Source: Hoeflea sp. (GTDB lineage Bacteria > Pseudomonadota > Alphaproteobacteria > Rhizobiales > Rhizobiaceae). From it: 64,000 bases of DNA. Each line of letters opens with the position of its first letter. Position 1 is the first letter of the stretch. The position numbers and the translations under genes were made by a program. The stretch lies in contig NZ_JAUXOD010000064.1 of NCBI RefSeq assembly GCF_030682515.1, positions 17,740 to 81,739 of the forward strand, given 5' to 3'. Positions 17,917 to 27,550 of the stretch are shown here, piece after piece. Below the pieces are notes generated by a model. It saw only the letters and a list, made by a program, of their open reading frames with translations. It was not told the DNA's origin and did no database searches.

Positions 17917-19242
17917 TCAGACCGGCGGCGTGCCGTTGACCTTGAGAACGGCGCCGAGCAGATAGAGCGATCCGCCGATCAGGATGCGCGGCGGCCGCTC
18001 GAGGTGGTTCCAGTTGCTGCAGATGGCGGCAATCGCCGCCTCGACATCCTCGGCCGATTCCGCGCTCAATCCCGCCTCGTCGGCGGTATCGGCCAGGAAT
18101 TCCGGGTCGAGACCTGCGTCCGAATCGGGCACCGGTACGGTGAAGACGTGCCTGGCCATGCCTTCGAACGCCTCGAAATAGCCCACCGGATCCTTGGTGT
18201 TGATCATCCCGGTGATCAGGAACAGGGGCCGCGATTCGCGGTCGTTGAGATTGGCCATGGCCTCGGCGATCACCCGGCCGGCGCCGGGGTTGTGGCCGCC
18301 ATCGATCCAGAGCTCGGCGCCGTCCATGGCGTTCTCGACCAGGCGGCCATAGGTGAGCCGTTCCAGCCGTCCCGGCCAGGAGACCGAGACCAGGCCCTCG
18401 GCAATCGCCGTCTCGTCAAGCTTGAACCCGGCCGCCTTGAGCGCCCGGATCGCCGCCGCCGCATTGGCCTGCTGATGCCGGCCGGCAAGTTTGGGCAGGG
18501 GAAGGTCGATCAGTTCCTCCTCGTCCTGGTAGGCCATCCGCCCGTTTTCCTCGACGGCGAAGAAATCCTGGCCGTAGACGCTGGTCGGGCAGCCGAGCCG
18601 CTCCGCGCTTGCGATGAGCACGTCGCGCGCCGCGTCCTCGGTCTGGGCGCCGATCACCACCGGCGTTCCGCGCTTGATGATGCCGGCCTTCTCAGCCGCG
18701 ATCAGTTCCACGTGGTCGCCGAGATAGGCCTGGTGGTCGAGCGAGATCGACATGATCACCGAGGCCGCCGGGTGCTCCATCACGTTGGTGGCGTCAAATC
18801 GGCCGCCAAGCCCGACCTCGATCACCGCGGCATCGGCGGGATGCTCGGAAAACAGCACGAACATCACCGCCGTGAGGATCTCGAAGACGGTGATCATCTC
18901 GCCCTGGTTGGCGTTGGCCACCCGGCGCACGGCATCGGCCAGAACCTCATCGGCGACCAGCCTGCCGCCGCCTTCCGCGCCGAGCCGGAAGCGTTCATGC
19001 CAGTTGACCAGATGCGGCGAGGTGTGGACGTGGACCTTGAGCCCCTGGGCTTCAAGAATGGCGCGGCAGAAGGCGCTGGTCGAGCCCTTGCCATTGGTGC
19101 CGGCGACATGGATCACCGGCGGCAGCCTGTCCTGCGGGTTGCCGAGCCGTTCGAGCAGCCTTGTGATGCGGCCGAGCGACAGGTCGAAACCCTTGGGATG
19201 CAGCGCCATCAGCGCGTTGATTTCCTGCTCGGCAGCCGACAC
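17917..19242 (-). CDS. folC: Bifunctional folylpolyglutamate/dihydrofolate synthase
   Basis: Adds glutamate to dihydropteroate and to reduced folates in the cytoplasm (about 441 aa). The ATP-binding loop HVAGTNGKGSTSAF, the HTSPHL motif and the C-terminal LWIDGGHNPGAG are typical Mur-ligase-superfamily FolC features. I prefer the GTG at 19242 because GAGAGGGA lies just before it on the minus strand and the product then starts SAAEQEINALMALHPKGFDL as in relatives. A GTG at 19272 would add ten residues and has no visible ribosome binding site. It lies downstream of accD, and the accD-folC pair is conserved in rhizobia. Confidence 0.92.
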   Translation of the reverse strand: MSAAEQEINALMALHPKGFDLSLGRITRLLERLGNPQDRLPPVIHVAGTNGKGSTSAFCRAILEAQGLKVHVHTSPHLVNWHERFRLGAEGGGRLVADEVLADAVRRVANANQGEMITVFEILTAVMFVLFSEHPADAAVIEVGLGGRFDATNVMEHPAASVIMSISLDHQAYLGDHVELIAAEKAGIIKRGTPVVIGAQTEDAARDVLIASAERLGCPTSVYGQDFFAVEENGRMAYQDEEELIDLPLPKLAGRHQQANAAAAIRALKAAGFKLDETAIAEGLVSVSWPGRLERLTYGRLVENAMDGAELWIDGGHNPGAGRVIAEAMANLNDRESRPLFLITGMINTKDPVGYFEAFEGMARHVFTVPVPDSDAGLDPEFLADTADEAGLSAESAEDVEAAIAAICSNWNHLERPPRILIGGSLYLLGAVLKVNGTPPV

Positions 19243-19350
19243 GACCGTCCCTCTCGCCGAAGACCCCGGCACTGGTTGCTTTTGTGAACGCTCTGACTGT
19301 GTGACCTGGGCCTTGGGCGCGGTGGCGATGACGCCGGACGCGCCTGTGCT

Positions 19351-20277
19351 CTAATGCGCGGTTTCCGCGAACTCGGGCTCAGATCCGGTCTCGGCGACCG
19401 GCGCGGCAAGCGCCTTGGGGGCGGGCGCATCCATCTTGAGGAAAATCCGCAGCAGCCGCGCAATCGTCTCCGGCAGGTCGTGGCGATGCACCACCATGTC
19501 GATCATGCCGTGGTCGAGCAGATATTCGGAGGTCTGGAAGCCTTCCGGGAGCTTTTCCCGGATCGTCTGCTCGATCACCCGCTTGCCGGCGAAGCAGATT
19601 TCCGCGCCCGGCTCGGCCAGATGCACGTCGCCGAGCATGGCATAGGAAGCCGAAACCCCGCCCGTGGTCGGATTGGTCAGCACCACGATGTAGGGAAGGC
19701 CCGCTTCCTTGAGCATCTCGACCGCGACCGTTGTCCGCGGCAGCTGCATCAGCGACAGGATCCCTTCCTGCATGCGCGCGCCGCCCGACGCCGGAAACAT
19801 CACCAGCGGGCAATGGCGTGCGATCGCCGCCTCGAAGGCCTGGATGATGGCTTCGCCGGCGGCGATGCCGAGCGATCCGCCCATGAAGGCAAAATCATGC
19901 ACGCAGGCGACGATCTTGACGCCCTGGACCGAGCCGTGGGCGGCGACGATCGAATCATCGAGCCCTGTCTTGGTCCGGCTTTCGCGCAGACGATCGCTGT
20001 ATTTCTTTGAATCGCGGAACTTGAGCGGATCCTGCGGCACCTTCGGCGACGGCAGAACCTCGTATTTGCCATCGTCGAAGATGTGCTTGAGGCGGGCTTC
20101 CGCCGACATCTTCATGTGATAGCCCGACGCCGGGATCACGAAATGGTTTTCCTCAAGATCGTTGTGGAACACCATTTCCCCGGTCTCGGGGCACTTGATC
20201 CACAGGTTCTCCGGCACCTCGCGGCGGCCGAGCATCGAGTTGATCTTGGGCCTGACGTAGTTGGTAATCCAGTTCAA
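19351..20277 (-). CDS. accD: Acetyl-CoA carboxylase carboxyltransferase beta subunit
   Basis: Beta subunit (308 aa) of the acetyl-CoA carboxylase carboxyltransferase, which with AccA forms malonyl-CoA for fatty acid synthesis. The crotonase-like core is intact ([35 protein letters not shown]). The N-terminal zinc ribbon of E. coli AccD (CPxC...CPxC) is not intact: the region reads [10 protein letters not shown]...[10 protein letters not shown] with a single Cys. As I recall, the same loss occurs in Sinorhizobium AccD, so it looks like a lineage trait. It is 38 nt downstream of trpA, and trp-accD-folC probably form one minus-strand operon. Confidence 0.95.
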   Translation of the reverse strand: MNWITNYVRPKINSMLGRREVPENLWIKCPETGEMVFHNDLEENHFVIPASGYHMKMSAEARLKHIFDDGKYEVLPSPKVPQDPLKFRDSKKYSDRLRESRTKTGLDDSIVAAHGSVQGVKIVACVHDFAFMGGSLGIAAGEAIIQAFEAAIARHCPLVMFPASGGARMQEGILSLMQLPRTTVAVEMLKEAGLPYIVVLTNPTTGGVSASYAMLGDVHLAEPGAEICFAGKRVIEQTIREKLPEGFQTSEYLLDHGMIDMVVHRHDLPETIARLLRIFLKMDAPAPKALAAPVAETGSEPEFAETAH

Positions 20278-20315
20278 GGCGGTCTCTCCGGTTTGTCCCG
20301 TCTAATGTGGGGGCG

Positions 20316-21155
20316 TTACTCAGCCGGCGCAAGCCGAGCCGCGCGGACGCCGGTGGCAAGCCCCCGCACCATGGTGGCCACACTCTCGACGGTGTCGATG
20401 GTCGCGGCCCCCTTGGCGTCAAGCGTGTTGGCGATCTGGTTGACGATCGCGGTGCCCACCACCACGCCGTCGGCGGACTGGCCGATGGCGCGGGCCTGTT
20501 CGGCGGTCTTCACCCCGAAGCCAACGCAGACCGGCAGGCTGGTATGGCTCTTGATCCGGTCGACCGCAAGATTGACCTTGGTCGTGTCAGCGATGGCCGA
20601 TCCGGTGATGCCCGTCATCGAGACATAATAGACAAAGCCCGACGTATTGGAGAGCACCCGCGGCAGCCGCTTGTCGTCCGTGGTCGGCGTCGCCAGCCGG
20701 ATGAAGTTGAGCCCGGCGCGGAGCGCGGGCAGGCACAGTTCCTCGTCCATCTCCGGCGGCAGGTCGACCACGATCAGCCCGTCGATGCCGGCCTCGCGCG
20801 CATCCACCAGGAACCGCTCGACGCCATAGATGTAGATCGGGTTGTAATAGCCCATCAGCACGATCGGCGTCTCGTTGTCGCCCTTGCGGAAGTCTTGCGC
20901 CAGCTTGAGCGTCTTTTTCAGCGTCTGCCCGCCCTTCAAGGCCCGTTGTCCGGCCATCTGGATCGCCGGGCCGTCGGCCATCGGATCGGAAAACGGCATC
21001 CCGAGTTCGATCACGTCGGAACCGGCGCCGGGCAGCGCCTGCATGATCCTGAGCGAGGTGTCGTAATCCGGGTCGCCGCCCATGAAATAGGTCACCAGCG
21101 CCGGCCGGCCCTCGGCCTTGAGTTTGTCGAACCGTGTGTCGATGCGTGTGGTCAT
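20316..21155 (-). CDS. trpA: Tryptophan synthase alpha subunit
   Basis: Cleaves indole-3-glycerol phosphate to indole and glyceraldehyde 3-phosphate (279 aa). It is a TIM barrel with catalytic Glu in [16 protein letters not shown] and catalytic Asp in [13 protein letters not shown]. The phosphate-binding end reads [13 protein letters not shown]. The ATG at 21155 gives the family N-terminus [20 protein letters not shown]; the longer frame runs into trpB and is rejected. It is 2 nt from the trpB stop, so the subunits are coupled. Confidence 0.97.
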   Translation of the reverse strand: MTTRIDTRFDKLKAEGRPALVTYFMGGDPDYDTSLRIMQALPGAGSDVIELGMPFSDPMADGPAIQMAGQRALKGGQTLKKTLKLAQDFRKGDNETPIVLMGYYNPIYIYGVERFLVDAREAGIDGLIVVDLPPEMDEELCLPALRAGLNFIRLATPTTDDKRLPRVLSNTSGFVYYVSMTGITGSAIADTTKVNLAVDRIKSHTSLPVCVGFGVKTAEQARAIGQSADGVVVGTAIVNQIANTLDAKGAATIDTVESVATMVRGLATGVRAARLAPAE

Positions 21156-21157
21156 GA

Positions 21158-22378
21158 TCAGAGCTCCACCCCGAGGATCTTGCCGACAGTGAAGATGTCC
21201 TTGTCGCCGCGGCCGCACAGGTTCATCACGATGATCTGGTCCTTGCCCATCTTCGGCGCGCGCTTGATCACTTCGGCGAGCGCGTGGCTGGGCTCCAGCG
21301 CCGGGATGATGCCCTCGAGACGGGTGAGAAGCTGGAAGGCTTCAAGCGCCTCGGTGTCCATGATCGGCACATATTCGACCCGGCCCGAATCCTTGAGCCA
21401 GGAATGCTCCGGCCCGATGCCGGGATAATCGAGGCCGGCCGAGATCGAATGGCCTTCCTTGATCTGGCCGTCGCCGTCCTGCAGCAGGTAGGTGCGGTTG
21501 CCATGCAGCACGCCGGGCGATCCGGCGGTGAGCGAGGCGCAATGCTCCTCGCCGTCGAGCCCCTTGCCGCCGGCCTCGACGCCGACGATCTGCACGTCCT
21601 TGTCATCGAGAAAGGGGTGGAACAGGCCGATGGCGTTGGAGCCGCCGCCCACGGCCGCCACCAGCATGTCGGGCAGGCGGCCTTCCATGGCCAGCATCTG
21701 CTCGCGGGATTCCTGGCCGATCACCGACTGGAAGGTGCGCACCATCTCCGGATAGGGATGCGGACCCGCCGCCGTGCCGATCAGGTAATAGGTGTCGTCG
21801 ACATTGGTGACCCAGTCGCGAAGCGCCTCGTTCATGGCGTCCTTCAGCGTGCCGTGGCCGGAAGTGACCGGGTGCACCTTGGCGCCCAAGAGCTTCATGC
21901 GGAACACGTTGGGCGCCTGGCGCTGCACGTCGGTGGCGCCCATATAGACCTCGCACGGATAGCCGAAGCGCGCCGCCACCGTGGCCGAGGCGACGCCGTG
22001 CTGGCCGGCGCCGGTTTCGGCGATGATGCGGGTCTTGCCCATGCGCTTGGCCAGCAGGATCTGCCCCACGCAATTGTTGATCTTGTGCGATCCGGTGTGG
22101 TTGAGCTCGTCGCGCTTGAAATAGACCTTGGCCCCGCCCAGGTGCTCGGTCAGCCGCTCGGCGAAATACATCGGCGACGGCCGCCCGGTGTAATGGGTGT
22201 TCAGATGCTCGAGCTCGGCGCGGAAGCCCGGATCGGCCTTGGCCCTTGTCCACTCTTCCTCCAGCTCGAGGATCAGCGGCATCAGGGTTTCGGCCACGAA
22301 CCGGCCGCCGAAAATGCCGAACATGCCCTGGTCGTCGGGCCCGGTGCGGAAGGAATTCGGATGGGTTGTCTGGTTCAA
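21158..22378 (-). CDS. trpB: Tryptophan synthase beta subunit
   Basis: PLP enzyme (406 aa) that condenses indole with serine in the TrpA2B2 complex. The PLP lysine is in [13 protein letters not shown], the glycine-rich phosphate loop is VGGGSNAIG, and ETGAGQHG and EAGGKG are also present. The short N-terminal tail before [13 protein letters not shown] is normal for rhizobial TrpB. It is separated by 1 nt from trpF upstream and by 2 nt from trpA downstream. Confidence 0.97.
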   Translation of the reverse strand: MNQTTHPNSFRTGPDDQGMFGIFGGRFVAETLMPLILELEEEWTRAKADPGFRAELEHLNTHYTGRPSPMYFAERLTEHLGGAKVYFKRDELNHTGSHKINNCVGQILLAKRMGKTRIIAETGAGQHGVASATVAARFGYPCEVYMGATDVQRQAPNVFRMKLLGAKVHPVTSGHGTLKDAMNEALRDWVTNVDDTYYLIGTAAGPHPYPEMVRTFQSVIGQESREQMLAMEGRLPDMLVAAVGGGSNAIGLFHPFLDDKDVQIVGVEAGGKGLDGEEHCASLTAGSPGVLHGNRTYLLQDGDGQIKEGHSISAGLDYPGIGPEHSWLKDSGRVEYVPIMDTEALEAFQLLTRLEGIIPALEPSHALAEVIKRAPKMGKDQIIVMNLCGRGDKDIFTVGKILGVEL

Positions 22379-22379
22379 T

Positions 22380-23048
22380 TCACTTACTCCTCAAACCGTC
22401 CATTTCGGCCTCGCGAACCGCCCGGACAAAATCGTCCATCAGGGTGGGATCCTTGACGCCCGGCGCGCTTTCGACGCCGGACGAGACATCGACCATGGTC
22501 GCACCGCTGATGCGGAGCGCCTCGCCGACATTGTCTTTCGTCAATCCACCCGAAAGCATGTAACTAACGCTGCCGTCAAGCGTGGCAAGAAGCCGCCAGT
22601 CGAAGCTCACGCCGTTGCCGCCCGGCAGGTCCGAGCCTTTCGGCGGCTTGGCGTCAAACAGGAACCGGTCGGCAAGGCCCTTGTAGGAAACTATCCGGTC
22701 AAGATCATGGGCCTCGCGGATGGCGAAGGCCTTCATCACCGGAAGTCCGAACCGGGCCTTCAGCCCGGCCACCCGCTCCGGGCTTTCCTCGCCATGCAAT
22801 TGCAGCCAGTCGGGCTTCATGGTGGCGACGATCTCGTCAAGCCCGGCATCGTCCAAGTCGACGGTAACCGCCACGGTCTGAAGGCCGCGCGCCTGCGCGA
22901 GACGCGCGAGCGCGGCCGCCGTCTCGACCGAGACATTCCGCGGGCTCTTCGCAAAGAAGATGAATCCCGCCATGTCCGCGTTGAGGTCAGCCGCGCGATC
23001 CACCGCGTCGGGCGTGCTCAGGCCGCAAATCTTGATGGTTGCTGTCAT
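22380..23048 (-). CDS. trpF: Phosphoribosylanthranilate isomerase
   Basis: TIM-barrel isomerase of tryptophan synthesis (222 aa), converting phosphoribosylanthranilate to its carboxyphenylamino-deoxyribulose form. The catalytic Cys is in [15 protein letters not shown] near the N-terminus and the catalytic Asp in [12 protein letters not shown]; the phosphate loop reads [11 protein letters not shown] and VDVSSGVE. It is the first gene of the compact trpFBA-accD-folC cluster, with 90 nt between it and the metalloprotein gene upstream. Other trp genes are elsewhere, the usual split arrangement in rhizobia. Confidence 0.96.
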   Translation of the reverse strand: MTATIKICGLSTPDAVDRAADLNADMAGFIFFAKSPRNVSVETAAALARLAQARGLQTVAVTVDLDDAGLDEIVATMKPDWLQLHGEESPERVAGLKARFGLPVMKAFAIREAHDLDRIVSYKGLADRFLFDAKPPKGSDLPGGNGVSFDWRLLATLDGSVSYMLSGGLTKDNVGEALRISGATMVDVSSGVESAPGVKDPTLMDDFVRAVREAEMDGLRSK

Positions 23049-23138
23049 GGCGGCTGACGTCGCACAAATCGGTGCGGGAGTCGAGATAGGGGGGCCGGAT
23101 AGCGCCGATCCGGAACAAATGGAACATCGTGACTCGGG

Positions 23139-23885
23139 CTAGAATGTCACGGCAAACAGCCGCGAACCGTTCTGCTTGAGCCAGCGCTTGGCTTCCTTGG
23201 TGCGCGGGCAGAGCGCGGTGCAGGTGGCCCAGAAGTCCGGCCCGTGGTTCATTTCTTTGAGATGCGCCACCTCGTGGGCGGCGAGATAATCGATCACGAA
23301 CACCGGCGCCATGGCGATGCGCCAGGAAAACGACAGATTGCCGTCCGAGGTGCAGGAGCCCCAGCGGCTCCTGGTGTCCTTGTAGGCGATGGCGCGCACC
23401 GGCTTGCCGAGCGTCGCGGCGTGGTGGCGGACCATGGGGTCGAGCTCGTGCCGCGCGACTTTCTTGAGATGATCGGACACCCGCCGTCCGACATGCTCGG
23501 GCGAGCCCGAGACCATCAGCGTGGGCTGGCCGTCGATCTCCGTCTCTTCGGCGAGACCCCGCAGCTTGCCGGTCATCTCTATCCGGTGATCGACGCCGCG
23601 GATGGCGATCATCCGGTCCTGCGCCAGCGGACCGGCATCGGGCACGCGCGCCAGCCGGGTCATCAGCCAGCCATGGTGACGGGTGAGAAATTCGTCGATC
23701 TCCCGAGCCGGCAGTCCGCGCGGGATGGTGAGCTTCAGCGCCTGCCCGCCCGGCTCGATCCTGAGCGTCATCCGTGTCGCCCGCGCGTTCTCGCGAATGA
23801 TGAGCGGCAGCGCGCGCCCATTGACCGTCACCGCCGCGGGACGGGGCGTGGAGCTTTTCGGGGAGGAGCGGCCAAATCCGAACAT
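23139..23885 (-). CDS. YgjP/SprT-like zinc metallopeptidase domain protein
   Basis: A 248-aa protein of the DUF45/YgjP family, related to SprT-like minigluzincins. The zinc site is AAHEVAHLKEMNHGPDFW, an HExxH motif with a third His ligand in NHGPDF. TRSRWGSCTSDGNLSFSWRIAM upstream is the usual family block. The N-terminal 100 residues carry the family's beta-rich lead-in (LTIPRGLPAREIDEFL). No signal peptide is seen, so it is probably cytoplasmic. Substrates are not known for this family. Confidence 0.85.
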   Translation of the reverse strand: MFGFGRSSPKSSTPRPAAVTVNGRALPLIIRENARATRMTLRIEPGGQALKLTIPRGLPAREIDEFLTRHHGWLMTRLARVPDAGPLAQDRMIAIRGVDHRIEMTGKLRGLAEETEIDGQPTLMVSGSPEHVGRRVSDHLKKVARHELDPMVRHHAATLGKPVRAIAYKDTRSRWGSCTSDGNLSFSWRIAMAPVFVIDYLAAHEVAHLKEMNHGPDFWATCTALCPRTKEAKRWLKQNGSRLFAVTF

Positions 23886-23946
23886 GAAGTGGGTTTTATC
23901 CGATTCGCCGGGCGCGAAAGCCTGAAAATGCCCTCATCCAGGCAAC

Positions 23947-23976
23947 AAAAAAGCGGCGCTCTCGAAAGAACGCCGC
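23947..23976 (-). terminator. Rho-independent terminator of the DUF2852 gene
   Basis: Read on the minus strand, a stem of CGGCG/CGCCG extended inward by four pairs has a TTCG tetraloop and is followed by TTTTTT (23952 down to 23947). It lies just past the DUF2852 stop. Confidence 0.88.
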
Positions 23977-23998
23977 CGGGTCTTGCAGGCTGTGGCAA

Positions 23999-24433
23999 TC
24001 AGCCGTCGATTTCGGGAACCGAGCCGGATTTGCGGGCCTTGTTCTGGCTGGCCTCGCGGGCCGCCATGAACTGCTCGAACTCGGTGCGGTCGCGCGCCAT
24101 GCGCAGGTCGCGCATATGCTGGTCGAATTCGCGGCGCATCTCGTCAAGCTTCTTGCGCTCTTCGTCAAGCCGCGACAGCTCTTCGTCGCGCCAGGCGTCA
24201 AAGGCCACGTTGCCGCTGCCGCTTGTGCGCATGCCGTGGCGGTTCCGGCGCAGCGAGGACGCAAATCCGTCCGTTGCGCGGTTGACATCGGCCTTGAAGG
24301 CGTCGAGCCGGTCGCCCCAGAGAATGTAGGCGAGCATGGCCAGGCCCAGCGGCCAGAAAACCATGAAGCCCAAGACCATCAAGGCGATGGTTGCGGGCGT
24401 CCAGGCGGGACGGATCAATGCGGTCTGTGTCAT
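23999..24433 (-). CDS. DUF2852 membrane protein
   Basis: A 144-aa protein of a small alphaproteobacterial family of unknown function. One hydrophobic segment near residues 15-40 (ALMVLGFMVFWPLGLAMLAYILWG) is followed by a charged cytoplasmic tail. The stretch DEERKKLDEMRREFDQHMRD is heptad-like and probably forms a coiled coil. It has its own terminator and a 159-nt gap upstream, so it looks like a single-gene unit. Confidence 0.8.
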   Translation of the reverse strand: MTQTALIRPAWTPATIALMVLGFMVFWPLGLAMLAYILWGDRLDAFKADVNRATDGFASSLRRNRHGMRTSGSGNVAFDAWRDEELSRLDEERKKLDEMRREFDQHMRDLRMARDRTEFEQFMAAREASQNKARKSGSVPEIDG

Positions 24434-24592
24434 CGGTCATTACCTCATCTCGTGAGGGAAGCGGGGATCGTTCCCTGGTGGATTTGATGTGGTATGGGCC
24501 GGAGCGCGATTCAAGAAACCGCCCGCAGGAAACCGTTATCCCTCTGTATTTGCGAGGAATAATCAATCGCTCAAACGGGACTCAAATCCGGA

Positions 24593-25876
24593 TCAGCCGC
24601 CGAGGCCGCCCTTGATGAGCTTCGGCGCGGCTTTCCTGGCGCGGTTGGAGCGGGCGTGGGTGCGGATGAAATCCAAAATCCGCGGCGCGATCTCCGAGCG
24701 GAAGCGCGAGCCATTGAACACGCCGTAATGGCCGACCTTCGGCTGAACATAGTGGTAGCGCATGTCCTCGGGGATGTTGGTGCAGATGGTCTGCGCGGCC
24801 TGGGTCTGGCCGAGGCCCGAAATGTCGTCGTTCTCGCCCTCGACCGTCAGCAGCGCGACCTTGCGGATCGCCGTGGTGTCGACCTTGCGGCCGCGATGCA
24901 TCATCTCGCCCTTGGGCAGCGAATGCTTGATGAACACGGTGTCGATGGTCTGCAGATAGAATTCCGAGGTCATGTCCATGACCGCGAGATACTCGTCGTA
25001 GAAGTCCCGGTGCCGCTCGGCCGAATCGCCGTCATTCTTGACCAGGTGCAGGTAGAAATCCTTCTGCGCGATCATGTGGCGGTCGAGGTTCATGGTCATG
25101 AAGCCGGACAATTGCAGAAAGCCGGGGTAGACCGAGCGGGTGAAGCCCGGCAGCGGCCACGGCACCTGCATGATGACATTGTCCTCGAACCACTCGATCG
25201 GCTTGGTCTGGGCGAGCTCATTGACACCGGTCGGATTGATGCGCGTGTCGATCGGTCCGCCCATCAGCGTCATCGACGAGGGCGCGAATGTGTCGCCGCT
25301 CTCTTCCATGATGGCGACCGCGGCCAGAACGGGCACCGAGGGCTGGCACACGGCGACCACATGGGTGTCGGGTCCGAGCGCATGCAGCATGGAAATGACG
25401 TAGTCGATATAGTCATCGAGGTCGAAGCGGCCGTCGGTGACGGGCACCATGCGGGCGTCGGTCCAGTCGGTGATATAGACCTCGGCCTTGGGCAGCAGGG
25501 CCTCGACCGTGCCGCGCAGCAGGGTCGCGTAGTGGCCCGACATCGGCGCCACGATCAGGATCTTCGGATCGGGGCGGTGATTGTCGGGAAGCGCCCGCTC
25601 GAAATGGATCAGGTTGCAGAACGGCCGCGACCAGACGATTTTCTCGTGCACGGACACCTTGCCGGTGTTGAGCGAGGTCTGATCAAGCCCGAAGGCCGGC
25701 TTGCCGTAGCGGCGGGTGGTGCGCTCGAACAGTTCGAACCCGGCGCCCATGGCGCGGCCGAACGGCGTGTGGGCAATCGGGTTGATCGGATTGCGGAAGG
25801 CCAGGCGCATCGCGTCGGCATAGGCGCGCATCGGCGCGACGGCCGCATGGTTGAGCTCATACATCTGATAGAACAT
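24593..25876 (-). CDS. phaZ: Intracellular polyhydroxyalkanoate depolymerase
   Basis: A 427-aa enzyme that breaks down stored poly-3-hydroxybutyrate granules. It is an alpha/beta-hydrolase of the intracellular depolymerase family (MFYQMYELNHAAVAPMRAYAD start). The nucleophile elbow reads VCQPSVP with Cys177 in place of Ser, as in the Ralstonia PhaZ type. The acid and base are expected in the C-terminal part, where KVGHYGVFNGSRF holds the likely catalytic His. A GAGGCG ribosome binding site precedes the ATG. A TTGC-type palindrome about 120 nt upstream may be a PhaR site. Confidence 0.9.
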   Translation of the reverse strand: MFYQMYELNHAAVAPMRAYADAMRLAFRNPINPIAHTPFGRAMGAGFELFERTTRRYGKPAFGLDQTSLNTGKVSVHEKIVWSRPFCNLIHFERALPDNHRPDPKILIVAPMSGHYATLLRGTVEALLPKAEVYITDWTDARMVPVTDGRFDLDDYIDYVISMLHALGPDTHVVAVCQPSVPVLAAVAIMEESGDTFAPSSMTLMGGPIDTRINPTGVNELAQTKPIEWFEDNVIMQVPWPLPGFTRSVYPGFLQLSGFMTMNLDRHMIAQKDFYLHLVKNDGDSAERHRDFYDEYLAVMDMTSEFYLQTIDTVFIKHSLPKGEMMHRGRKVDTTAIRKVALLTVEGENDDISGLGQTQAAQTICTNIPEDMRYHYVQPKVGHYGVFNGSRFRSEIAPRILDFIRTHARSNRARKAAPKLIKGGLGG

Positions 25877-26181
25877 GATTCAATCGCCTCTTTCTCCGGC
25901 AGCCCAGCTGCCAGGTCCCCGCCATCATGCATGCCATTTCCTTTAAGGAGTCTGACTTGACGCAGCGCGCAAATGGTAAACGAGCCTATCATGCTTTTGT
26001 TGCATTGCAACAACACAACCTGTCGAATCAGGGCGTTTACGACCAATGGGCCGGACGCGGGCGATCTGACAGGGCCCGGGCCATTGTCCATTGTCCCTAT
26101 GCATGACGCGGAACTGGCAGTAGGGCCTGGTCGGGTCCCGGCCTAAATCGGAGCGAGCCACGCGTCCGAGGAGCCAAGCCG
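25877..26181. promoter_or_regulatory. Divergent promoter region between phaZ and the DegT gene
   Basis: The 305-nt gap holds no gene. It is AT-richer around 25930-26010 and carries the palindrome listed at 25997. The 3' end has GAGGAG at 26168-26173, 8 nt before the TTG start of the aminotransferase gene. Confidence 0.55.
25997..26013. promoter_or_regulatory. TTGC palindrome, candidate PhaR operator
   Basis: TTGTTGCATTGCAACAA is a perfect 7+7 inverted repeat around ATT. PhaR regulators of PHB metabolism bind TGC/GCA-rich palindromes (CTGCNNNGCAG-like) in alphaproteobacteria such as Paracoccus. The position before phaZ agrees with that role. The regulator assignment is inferred. Confidence 0.55.
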
Positions 26182-27381
26182 TTGAAACCGTTTACGGGCA
26201 GTTTTACCCAGCAGGAAGCCCTGGATGACGAGGTCGTCGCCGCGGCCGCCCAGGTGCTCAGATCCGGCCGGCTGCACCGCTACAACACCGCTGCCGGGGA
26301 ACTCTCGAAAGCCTCCGAGCTCGAACAGGCCTATGCGGCCTATCAGGGCGCGCGCTACTGCCTGGCCTGCGCATCGGGCGGCTATGCCATGGCGATCGCG
26401 CTGCGCGCGGCGGGCCTGAAGGCCGGCGAAAGCGTGCTCACCAACGGCTTCACGCTCGCGCCCGTGCCCGGCGCCATCGCCTCGGCCGGGGGCAGGCCGG
26501 TTCTGGTCGAGATCACCGAGGACCTGGTGATCGACCTGGATGATCTGGACCGCAAGGCCCGTTCCACCGGCGCGCGGTTCCTGCTGTTGTCCAACATGCG
26601 CGGGCATCTGGCCGACATGGACCGGCTCGCCGATCTCGTGCGCCGCCATTCCATGATCCTGATCGAGGACTGCGCCCACACCATGGGGGCTGCCTGGAAC
26701 GGCCGCAAGAGCGGCAATTTCGGCCTTGCCGGCTGTTTCTCGACCCAGACCTACAAGCATCTCAACTCCGGCGAGGGCGGCCTGCTCACCTCCGACGATC
26801 CGGACTTCATGGCCCGCGCCATCCTGCTGTCGGGCTCCTACATGCTCTATGAGCGCCACGGCGCGGCCCCATCGCCCGAGGTGTTCGAGCGGATCCGGCT
26901 CGAAACGCCCAACATGTCCGGCCGCATGGACAATCTGCGCGCCGCTATCCTGCTGCCGCAGCTCGCGCGCCTCGACGACAGCATCGCCCGCTGGAACGAG
27001 CGCTACAGGGCGGTCGAGGATGGCCTCGAGCAGGTGGAAGGCCTGGTCCTGCCCCGGCGTCCCGAGGCTGAGCTTTATGTCGGCAGCTCCCTCCAGTTCC
27101 GCCTGCCCGGCCTGTCCCGGTCAGGCGCCGAGGCCTTCGTCGGAGCCTGCAAGGCGCACGGCGTCGAGCTGAAATGGTTCGGCGCGTCCGATCCCGTGGC
27201 GTTCACCTCCAACCACCACAGCTGGCGCTATGTCGACCCACAGCTGCTGCCCGAAACCGACCGGGTTCTGTCGACCCTGTTCGACATGCGCCTGCCGCTG
27301 ACCTTCACCCTGGAGGAATGCCGCCACATTGCCTCCGTCATCGCCCATTGCGCCCGCGGACTTTCGCCTGAAGCCGCATAG
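26182..27381 (+). CDS. DegT/DnrJ/EryC1/StrS-type PLP aminotransferase
   Basis: A 399-aa PLP enzyme of the family that transaminates keto-sugars for antibiotics, LPS and glycans. The PLP lysine is Lys192 in CFSTQTYKHLNSGEGG; the cofactor-ring Asp is in LIEDCAHTMGA. No sugar-nucleotide or glycosyltransferase genes lie nearby, so the substrate is unknown. The start is TTG at 26182, supported by GAGGAG 8 nt upstream; the first in-frame ATG is about 70 residues in and would remove the N-terminal lobe. It is 169 nt before xsc on the same strand, but the taurine operator repeats lie between, so it need not belong to that module. Confidence 0.8.
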   Translation: MKPFTGSFTQQEALDDEVVAAAAQVLRSGRLHRYNTAAGELSKASELEQAYAAYQGARYCLACASGGYAMAIALRAAGLKAGESVLTNGFTLAPVPGAIASAGGRPVLVEITEDLVIDLDDLDRKARSTGARFLLLSNMRGHLADMDRLADLVRRHSMILIEDCAHTMGAAWNGRKSGNFGLAGCFSTQTYKHLNSGEGGLLTSDDPDFMARAILLSGSYMLYERHGAAPSPEVFERIRLETPNMSGRMDNLRAAILLPQLARLDDSIARWNERYRAVEDGLEQVEGLVLPRRPEAELYVGSSLQFRLPGLSRSGAEAFVGACKAHGVELKWFGASDPVAFTSNHHSWRYVDPQLLPETDRVLSTLFDMRLPLTFTLEECRHIASVIAHCARGLSPEAA

Positions 27382-27465
27382 ATCCCGCCGGTTTGTTGCC
27401 CGTCTTGGCCCAAACCAGCCGGGATTCCGCGGGCTAGAGTGGCCCGGCGCTCATGCGATGGATCG

Positions 27466-27499
27466 ATCTGGCGTAGCCAAGCCACCAATCTGGCACTAG
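27466..27499 (+). promoter_or_regulatory. Candidate TauR site before xsc (paired repeats)
   Basis: Direct repeats ATCTGGCGTAGC (from 27466) and ATCTGGCACTAG (from 27488) are 22 bp apart on the same face of the helix. They match the CTGGCnCTAT pairs before tpa and tauA. The downstream -35 position (27503-27508, TAATCG) is poor, as expected for an activator-dependent promoter. Confidence 0.6.
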
Positions 27500-27550
27500 A
27501 GCTAATCGGGCCAGTTGTGGTTTCTAGCCCTCAACAAGGAGGATTGTCCC

